Shown here one piece after another: positions 6,667 through 11,502 of a stretch of 11,502 nt of DNA. Below the pieces are notes generated by a model, which worked only from the letters and a program-made list of their open reading frames with translations, had not been told where the DNA came from and did no database searches. A program made the position numbers and the translations under genes. The DNA lies in assembly GCA_003489345.1 (NCBI GenBank), contig DNIT01000150.1:12583-24084 (forward strand), written 5' to 3'. Within the stretch, counting starts at the first letter, position 1. The number at the start of each line of letters is the position of its first letter. This DNA is from Pelotomaculum sp. GTDB lineage: Bacteria > Bacillota > Desulfotomaculia > Desulfotomaculales > Pelotomaculaceae.

Positions 6667-7469
6667 TGCTGGAAGTTGAGAGTGTTTCTTATTGCTATGA
6701 CCAAAGCAGAATACTTCATGAGATCTCTTTCATGGTTGAAGCAGGTGAACTGGTGTGTGTGTTGGGTCCGAACGGCTGCGGCAAGACGACCCTGCTTAAA
6801 AATATCCTCGGACTGTTGACCCCTTCTTCCGGTTTCGTTCGGATCGATGGTAAAGACGTGCAAAAATTATCTCCTAAGAAACTGGCTCAAGTGATGGGCT
6901 ATATTCCGCAAGCGCATAACCCGCCTTTCCCCTTTAAGGTTTTCGACGTTGTCCTTATGGGAAGGACGGCTCATTTATCCAGCCTCGCCCTGCCAAATAA
7001 AAAAGACGAAGAAATTGCCTATGAGTCTTTAGCCAAACTAAACATCACGCACTTAAAAGATAAAATTTATACCAAGCTCAGCGGTGGGGAAAGACAGCTG
7101 GTCCTGATTGCGCGGGCTTTGGCGCAACAACCAAAAATACTGATTATGGATGAACCGACCATAAGCCTGGATTTTGGTAAGCAGAATGTCGTGCTTGAAC
7201 ATGTGCGACTGCTTTCCCAAAAAGGAATAAGCATCCTGATGGTCACTCACGATCCGGGACATGCGCTTTTTTGCGCCGATAAAGTGGTAACCCTGAAAAA
7301 AGGCAGATTATTAAAGATTGGGCTCCCCCAAGACGTGATCTCTGAAGACTCGATGCGGGATATGTATGATACGGAGGTGAGAATTGCTAAGCTCAAGCTG
7401 CCGGATGAGAGAACAATTTGTGTTTGCGTTCCTGTCCCCAGGGCTTCAGAGATCTGTATGAGCGCTTAG
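6666..7469 (+). CDS. ABC importer ATP-binding protein, FepC/BtuD type
   Basis: Cytoplasmic ATPase that drives the FecCD-type permease. From the GTG at 6666 it has 267 residues: Walker A GPNGCGKTT at 34-42, a Q-loop around YIPQAHNPPF, signature LSGGERQ at 138-144, Walker B ILIMDEPT at about 158-165, D-loop SLDF, and switch His195 in VTHDPGHAL. All catalytic parts are intact. Start choice: the AAGGGG Shine-Dalgarno fits the GTG at 6666, whereas the ATG at 6657 (three extra residues) has no spacing. The C-terminal tail, ending in a Cys/Val/Pro-rich stretch TICVCVPVPRAS, is longer than the catalytic core needs and I know no function for it. Translationally coupled to the permease by a one-base overlap. 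A 73-base gap without a convincing terminator separates it from the binding protein. Confidence 0.93.
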   Translation: MLEVESVSYCYDQSRILHEISFMVEAGELVCVLGPNGCGKTTLLKNILGLLTPSSGFVRIDGKDVQKLSPKKLAQVMGYIPQAHNPPFPFKVFDVVLMGRTAHLSSLALPNKKDEEIAYESLAKLNITHLKDKIYTKLSGGERQLVLIARALAQQPKILIMDEPTISLDFGKQNVVLEHVRLLSQKGISILMVTHDPGHALFCADKVVTLKKGRLLKIGLPQDVISEDSMRDMYDTEVRIAKLKLPDERTICVCVPVPRASEICMSA

Positions 7470-7542
7470 AAAAATATTTGCCATGCCTCAGGGCAACAGC
7501 TTAGGGTTAATTGTTAGAAAACTTTAAAGGGGTGTAGTAGAA

Positions 7543-8643
7543 ATGATAAAGACCAGGAATTTTGCTATTGCTTTTTTGTTGCTCCTTTCAGTCATGCTCT
7601 GTATCCTTTTTGCGGGTTGTGGCGACAAGGGCGTATCCCAGCAATCGACGACCCAAACCATTACCGATCATGCCGGAAGGGCGCTAACCATTCCTGCCCA
7701 AATCAATAAGTGCTACTATACAAGCCCTCTGGGGATGATCATGATCTATTCCCTTGCTCCGGATCAGATGGTTGGATGGTCCATGCAGTTAACGGATAAA
7801 GAAAAGAAATACATACCAGAAAAATATCACTCTCTTCCTTTCCTGGGCGGATTGCAGATGAACGGTAAGATCAACACCGAAGAACTGCTTAAGGCCAAAC
7901 CGGATGTCATATTCTCAGTTGGACCCGATGCCCTTACCGATACCACAAAAAGCGATGCCGACAAACTACAGGCACAGCTTAACATTCCGGTGATTGTTGT
8001 GGACGGTGATATCAAGAGTACGGAAAAGGCTTATACTTTTATCGGACAGCTGCTCGGAGTTGGAGACAAGGCTGAAGAACTCGCTGCTTATTGCACCAAG
8101 ACCATGACTGAGGTTACGGAAGCAACTCAAGCAATACCTGCAGAAAAGAGAGTAAAAGTCTATTATGCCGAAGGGCCCGAAGGACTTGCCACAGAGCCTA
8201 AGGGTGGAAGCCATGCCCTTGTTCTTGATCTGGTTAATGGAAATAATGTTGCTCAAGTTGAAGCCAAAGGCGGCAGCGGCATGAGCAGTGTATCCATGGA
8301 ACAAGTCCTAAAATGGAATCCTGATGTCATTTTGACCTGGGGCACGGATGCCGGAGGCGCTTATGATCTGATCCGGACAAGTCAGAATTGGGCAAATATA
8401 AACGCCGTCAAAAACAATAAAGTATATGAGATACCGAATTACCCGTTCAACTGGTTTGATCGTCCGCCTTCGGTCAACCGGTTCCTGGGCTTGAAATGGC
8501 TGGCGGCAACCTTATACCCGGATACTTATAAGGTGGATATGATCAGTGAAGTTAAGAATTTTTACTCGTTGTTCTATCATATTGATCTCTCGGATGCTGA
8601 CGCCAGGGAATTGCTGAAAAATTCAGGGCTAAAAGTAAATTAA
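7543..8643 (+). CDS. ABC importer solute-binding lipoprotein, FecB/TroA-like
   Basis: Captures the substrate outside the membrane and delivers it to the FecCD-type permease. It has 366 residues. A signal peptide (KTR then a hydrophobic run 7-24) ends in a lipobox FAGC with Cys26 as the predicted lipidation site. The N-lobe begins with ITDHAGRALTIP (40-51), typical of COG0614 proteins. A long hinge helix follows at about 160-195 (EKAYTFIGQLLGVGDKAEEL). The C-lobe contains VYYAEGPEGL (206-215), GMSSVSMEQVLKWNPDVIL, the segment NWFDRPPSVNRFLG (303-316), and LYPDTYKVD. AAGGGGTG at 7527-7534 stands eight bases before the ATG. The WFDRPPS motif (304-310) with Arg307 may line the ligand site. Related FecCD-linked binding proteins include molybdate/tungstate-binding MolA and nickel or iron-chelate proteins, so the substrate stays open. 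Its C-lobe is repeated, diverged, in the radical SAM protein at 9358. Confidence 0.92.
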   Translation: MIKTRNFAIAFLLLLSVMLCILFAGCGDKGVSQQSTTQTITDHAGRALTIPAQINKCYYTSPLGMIMIYSLAPDQMVGWSMQLTDKEKKYIPEKYHSLPFLGGLQMNGKINTEELLKAKPDVIFSVGPDALTDTTKSDADKLQAQLNIPVIVVDGDIKSTEKAYTFIGQLLGVGDKAEELAAYCTKTMTEVTEATQAIPAEKRVKVYYAEGPEGLATEPKGGSHALVLDLVNGNNVAQVEAKGGSGMSSVSMEQVLKWNPDVILTWGTDAGGAYDLIRTSQNWANINAVKNNKVYEIPNYPFNWFDRPPSVNRFLGLKWLAATLYPDTYKVDMISEVKNFYSLFYHIDLSDADARELLKNSGLKVN

Positions 8644-8738
8644 CCAGTAATCCGTCTTCATACTTCGGTTGTTGTCCGACGCTCAGCGCAAGAATCAACC
8701 TCGAATGAAAAAAGAGCAGTACTTGGGGGTGTGGATTA

Positions 8739-9368
8739 ATGGAAATGAATGTGCCGGAGTTCGATAAAATCGCCCGTGAGGTGTTTGCTCCGGTTTATCC
8801 GGCTCTTGCCTCTCAAATTAAAGAAAAATCTGGCAAAGACAGGGGGACATGCCTGGATATTGGCTGTGGCGGTGGTTATCTGGGCATCGCAATGGCCGGG
8901 ATTACGGATTTCAAGGTTTATTTGTTTGACCAATCCCAGGAAATGCTGCAAATAGCCTCCCAAAATATTGTCAGCCGGGGTGTGCAAGACAAGGTTGAGA
9001 CCCTTTGGGGGGACGTCCATGAAATCCCCTTGGAAGATGGGTCGATTGACTTAGCCATGAGCCGGGGATCGGTGTTTTTTTGGCAAGACCACTGCAAGGC
9101 TTTCCGGGAAATATACCGGGTGCTCAAGCCGGGTGGCATAGCTTTTATTGGCGGCGGCTTTGGCTCAAATGAACTCAAAGAGCAGGTGGCTGCCGAGATG
9201 CAAAGAAGAGACCTGGAATGGCGGGGCAGGACGAAAAATCATAATAGCGATGACAACCTGATGCGTTATAGAAGCGCATTGCGGCAGTCGGGCATACCCT
9301 CCTATGATGCGGCCAGAAATGAAACAGGTTTATGGGTAACCATAAGGAGAGAGGCTGATGCGTTGTAA
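8739..9368 (+). CDS. Class I SAM-dependent methyltransferase of unknown substrate
   Basis: Small soluble methyltransferase of 209 residues with a Rossmann fold. Motif I CLDIGCGGGYLGIA is at 38-51, the acidic residue after beta-2 is Asp64 (YLFDQSQEML), Asp92 lies in GDVHEIPLEDGSIDLA (91-106), and the post-motif RVLKPGGIAFIGGGFGS is at 127-143. This is the Methyltransf_11/25 pattern. GGGGG at 8725-8729 precedes the ATG by about nine bases, and a second in-frame ATG follows at codon 3. No transmembrane segment and no metal-binding Cys cluster is visible (the cysteines are 38, 43 and 119), so an arsenite methyltransferase is unlikely. The acceptor-binding part is short, compatible with a small molecule. 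The gene follows the binding protein by 95 bases and overlaps the radical SAM gene by 11 bases, so the two are very probably co-translated and may act on the same compound. The acceptor is not identifiable. Confidence 0.85.
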   Translation: MEMNVPEFDKIAREVFAPVYPALASQIKEKSGKDRGTCLDIGCGGGYLGIAMAGITDFKVYLFDQSQEMLQIASQNIVSRGVQDKVETLWGDVHEIPLEDGSIDLAMSRGSVFFWQDHCKAFREIYRVLKPGGIAFIGGGFGSNELKEQVAAEMQRRDLEWRGRTKNHNSDDNLMRYRSALRQSGIPSYDAARNETGLWVTIRREADAL

Positions 9369-11208
9369 TATTTGTGAAAGGGGCTGCCTGCTGCCGGAAG
9401 CGGGTACGGGCGCATGCGGGCTGTACAGCAGAATAGGGCGGGAAATCGTAGAGCTGTATCCGGACAGGTACCTGATTATATGTCCTATTTCCATAGAAAC
9501 AATGCCTTTATTGCACTTTTATCCGGGAGGAAAGTTCCTCCAGATTAGTACGGCTGGCTGTAATTTTAATTGCGCTGGCTGTATTTCAGCAGTCATTGTC
9601 AAGGAAATGGATCCGGCCAGCCGGGCGTTTTATCATCTGTCCCCGGAACAGGTCGTGGACGAGGCCGTCAGAAACGATTGTATCGGAATCACCTTTTTAA
9701 TGAACGACCCCCTGGCGTCCTTTCTAACCTTTATCAATGTTGCTGAAGCTGCCAAAGCGCGCGGCCTTCTGGTTGGCTGTTCCACCAACGGTTATTTTAC
9801 CGAAGCATCCCTGGACAAAATCATTGAGCTCCTTGATTTTGTCAACATAGGTGTGAAGGGGATGTCCAGAGAGGCTTATAGCAGATGTGGGGGGGACACG
9901 CCGGAGCCAGTTTTGAGGAACATCGAAAGGTTCTGCCAGAGCGGTGTGCATGTGGAAGTAGCCTGTGTTTGCAGCAAGGGGCATAATCAAGAGATACTTA
10001 TTCTGGCTGATTACCTGGCAGATATTTCAGCAGATATACCATTGCAGGTGATGAGGTTTATACCTGTGGAGGGGGTCGAACTGGCTTTAGAGGAATCCAT
10101 ATGCAAGGCAGAAGGTCTATGGGGCATGCTCAGAGAAAAACTAAATTATGTGTATTTATTTAACTCCCCCGGCACCGAATATCTCAACACGTTATGTCCC
10201 AGCTGCGGGGCGTTGATATTAAAACGGGATTTCTACGGGCCGATGGGGGCAAAACTTAAGCCTGCAGGACTTGGGTTGGGTGAAGAAAATTGCTGCCCGC
10301 AATGCGGACGGGAGTTAAATATTAGGGGATTTGCGGCAAAAAAAGTTTACCGGGAAGGAGATTTTCAGGGGGGATACCCTTTTACCAGGGCTTTGGAAAT
10401 GATGGAAGCTATACTAATTGCTATGGGGGTAAGGGAGCCACAAAAGGTTGTGCGAATTTGGGAGGATGTGCTTTGCAACAACAACCTGAGTAAATTTCAC
10501 GATGACATCCGGACTCCCCGGGCCTATATCAAAACCATCCGGCATTTTGGAAGCCTTATTGGGTTAGAGGATAAAGCTGAAGCGCTGGCTAAGTATTTGG
10601 AAGAAAAATTGCTTCTCATTGAGAGCGGCCTGCGTACAGTTGACAGGAAACCACGGGTGTATTACGCCATGGGAAAACCCAATTTTTGCATCAAGGGAGG
10701 CCGCCTGGAAAACCAGTTGGTAGAAACGGCAGGAGGTACCAGTGTCAACAGGGAAATAGACTGCGAAGGGAGACCGGGCATGTCGATTCCCCTTGCGCAG
10801 TTGGAAGCGCTCAATCCTGAAATTATTTTCATTTCGTCTTTTATGTCTTCACCGGTTGATGATTTTTACGAAGAATGCCTCAAAGCCTGCTTAGACGTGG
10901 AGGCGGTAAAGAATAAAAGGATATATAATTTACCGGCGCCCTGCTGGGACTTCGGCAGCCCCCGGTGGGTGCTGGGCCTGATGTTTATAGCCAACATCAT
11001 CCATCCCGCCATATTTCATTTTGATGTCCTTGCTGAAGCGAAGGTGTTCTATGAGAAGTTTTACGGAATGGAGTTTTCACTGTCTGACACCAACCTGTCC
11101 TTTGGCAAGCCCAGCTGCAGCTTTACGTGGGACACACAACCGGAGATGTTAAAAAAGGGGGGCGAGACTTGCCGGCAAACATTGTCCTTAAGCCTATCGG
11201 CATTGTGA
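9358..11208 (+). CDS. Radical SAM enzyme fused to the C-lobe of a solute-binding protein
   Basis: Cytoplasmic 616-residue protein with no signal peptide. Residues 3-20 hold CNICERGC and GACG (Cys3, 6, 10, 20), as in COG1180/AmmeMemoRadiSam-type proteins. Residues ~48-62 (ETMPLLHFYPGGKFL) and the cluster motif CNFNCAGC (Cys68, 72, 75; CX3CX2C) identify the radical SAM domain, which extends to about 270. A zinc-ribbon-like pair follows: CPSC at 280-283 and CCPQC at 312-316. After a helical linker (~335-380), residues ~386-590 align with the hinge helix and C-lobe of the binding protein at 7543: GLEDKAEALAKYLEEK (402-417) with GVGDKAEELAAYCTKT; RVYYAMG with KVYYAEG; GMSIPLAQLEALNPEII with GMSSVSMEQVLKWNPDVI; AVKNKRIYNLP with AVKNNKVYEIP; AEAKVFYEKFYG with SEVKNFYSLFYH. 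The Arg of WFDRPPS is not kept. AAGGAG at 9344-9349 is eight bases before the ATG. The gene overlaps both neighbours. Reaction unknown; a maturase, metal-cofactor or ligand-processing role is inferred. Confidence 0.9.
   Translation: MRCNICERGCLLPEAGTGACGLYSRIGREIVELYPDRYLIICPISIETMPLLHFYPGGKFLQISTAGCNFNCAGCISAVIVKEMDPASRAFYHLSPEQVVDEAVRNDCIGITFLMNDPLASFLTFINVAEAAKARGLLVGCSTNGYFTEASLDKIIELLDFVNIGVKGMSREAYSRCGGDTPEPVLRNIERFCQSGVHVEVACVCSKGHNQEILILADYLADISADIPLQVMRFIPVEGVELALEESICKAEGLWGMLREKLNYVYLFNSPGTEYLNTLCPSCGALILKRDFYGPMGAKLKPAGLGLGEENCCPQCGRELNIRGFAAKKVYREGDFQGGYPFTRALEMMEAILIAMGVREPQKVVRIWEDVLCNNNLSKFHDDIRTPRAYIKTIRHFGSLIGLEDKAEALAKYLEEKLLLIESGLRTVDRKPRVYYAMGKPNFCIKGGRLENQLVETAGGTSVNREIDCEGRPGMSIPLAQLEALNPEIIFISSFMSSPVDDFYEECLKACLDVEAVKNKRIYNLPAPCWDFGSPRWVLGLMFIANIIHPAIFHFDVLAEAKVFYEKFYGMEFSLSDTNLSFGKPSCSFTWDTQPEMLKKGGETCRQTLSLSLSAL
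11155..11162 (+). promoter_or_regulatory. Ribosome-binding site inside the radical SAM gene, for the next gene
   Basis: AAGGGGGG at 11155-11162 lies inside the radical SAM coding region, six bases before the TTG at 11169. It supports that TTG over the later in-frame GTG at 11205, which has no comparable site and would remove the conserved LKPIGIV start of the family. Confidence 0.6.
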
Positions 11209-11502
11209 TATCACGTTATTCTGATCCAAAGCGGCCTTCTGATACGCATGAAAAAGCCGCCATAGAGATCCACCCGGAATATGAGAAAGCGCTCCTGAGG
11301 ATTAGAGAACATTCGCACTTTTGGATCTTGAGCTGGTTCCACCTAATGGATCGCCACGCTCTGACCGCCGCCCCCTGCAGGTTAAATCATCACCTGCCGG
11401 AGTACGGTGTTTTCGGGCTGCGCTCGCCGGCACGCCCCAACCCCATTGGCCTGAGCCTGGTAAAACTGGACCGGGTGGAGGGAATGCGACTATACGTCAC
11501 TG
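11169..11502 (+). CDS. trmO: TrmO/TsaA-family (YaeB-like) protein, N-terminal part (3' end off the window)
   Basis: Characterised TrmO enzymes use SAM to N6-methylate the t6A37 base of tRNA-Thr. The 111 visible codons start MPANIVLKPIGIVISRY, the family's N-terminal strand. They contain HSHFWILSWFH (48-58) and the signature GVFGLRSPARPNPIGLS (80-96), which forms the SAM-binding core. The gene is cut by the right edge before the usual DGTPVLDIKPY-type segment. The start is TTG at 11169 with its own Shine-Dalgarno, giving a 40-base overlap with the end of the radical SAM gene. Such an overlap is a strong sign of co-translation and places this protein in the transporter/radical SAM operon, unusual company for a tRNA modification enzyme. 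Many TsaA-domain proteins in anaerobes are single-domain and uncharacterised, so the acceptor here may differ from tRNA. Confidence 0.85.
   Translation, partial: MPANIVLKPIGIVISRYSDPKRPSDTHEKAAIEIHPEYEKALLRIREHSHFWILSWFHLMDRHALTAAPCRLNHHLPEYGVFGLRSPARPNPIGLSLVKLDRVEGMRLYVT

Noticed and set aside
7470..7542. Terminator or new promoter between the ATPase and binding-protein genes
   Set aside because: Only a 4-bp TGCC/GGCA hairpin without a T-tract is present, and TTGCCA has no good -10 partner at proper spacing, so the genes are treated as one operon.
8644..8738. Terminator separating the binding protein from the methyltransferase
   Set aside because: No stable stem followed by a T-run is visible in these 95 bases, so read-through is assumed.
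8739..9368. Arsenite methyltransferase identity for the methyltransferase
   Set aside because: The conserved cysteine set of ArsM proteins is absent; the protein only shows the general class I methyltransferase motifs.

Overview
The window looks like a piece of an anaerobic, Gram-positive-type (Bacillota/Clostridia or Negativicutes-like) genome. This is inferred from strong purine-rich Shine-Dalgarno sites of AAGGGG/AAGGAG type, TTG and GTG starts in tightly overlapping genes, a lipoprotein-anchored solute-binding protein, and a radical SAM enzyme of the pyruvate-formate-lyase-activase-like (COG1180) group. No tRNA, rRNA, CRISPR array or insertion sequence was recognised.

Bases 1-4870 are the C-terminal part of a very large cyclic beta-1,2-glucan synthase (NdvB/ChvB type). 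It contains the cyclisation (GH189, 'glycoamylase-like') domain followed by beta-sandwich and GH94 phosphorylase-like modules. The N-terminal glycosyltransferase and membrane part lie off the left edge. This gene is visibly more G+C-rich than the rest.

Bases 4871-5667 are an A+T-rich, roughly 800-base gap. It holds a weak terminator, a 35-base inverted repeat (5152-5186), a near-consensus sigma-A promoter (TTGACA, 17 bases, TATACT at 5211-5239), and a structured RNA of about 190 nt. That RNA has an 11-bp closing helix that competes with a good intrinsic terminator ending near 5434. The gap ends with a frameshifted C-terminal scrap of an XdhC/CoxI-family molybdenum-hydroxylase maturation gene (5445-5613).

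Bases 5668-11502 are a run of six co-directional genes with short gaps or overlaps: FecCD-type permease, ATPase, lipoprotein solute-binding protein, class I SAM methyltransferase, radical SAM enzyme, and the start of a TrmO/TsaA-family protein. The most striking element is the radical SAM protein. Its last ~230 residues are homologous to the hinge helix and C-terminal lobe of the solute-binding protein encoded two genes upstream, but it has no signal peptide. A cytoplasmic radical SAM enzyme therefore carries a ligand-binding lobe related to the one that feeds the importer.

My reading is that the importer brings in a metal oxyanion, metal chelate or metallocofactor, and that the methyltransferase and radical SAM protein process, sense or use it inside the cell. 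The XdhC scrap and the existence of FecCD-type molybdate/tungstate importers (Haemophilus MolABC) make Mo/W one hypothesis. Nickel, corrinoid, heme or iron-chelate remain open. I know of no described system with this exact architecture, and substrate and product cannot be read from the sequence.
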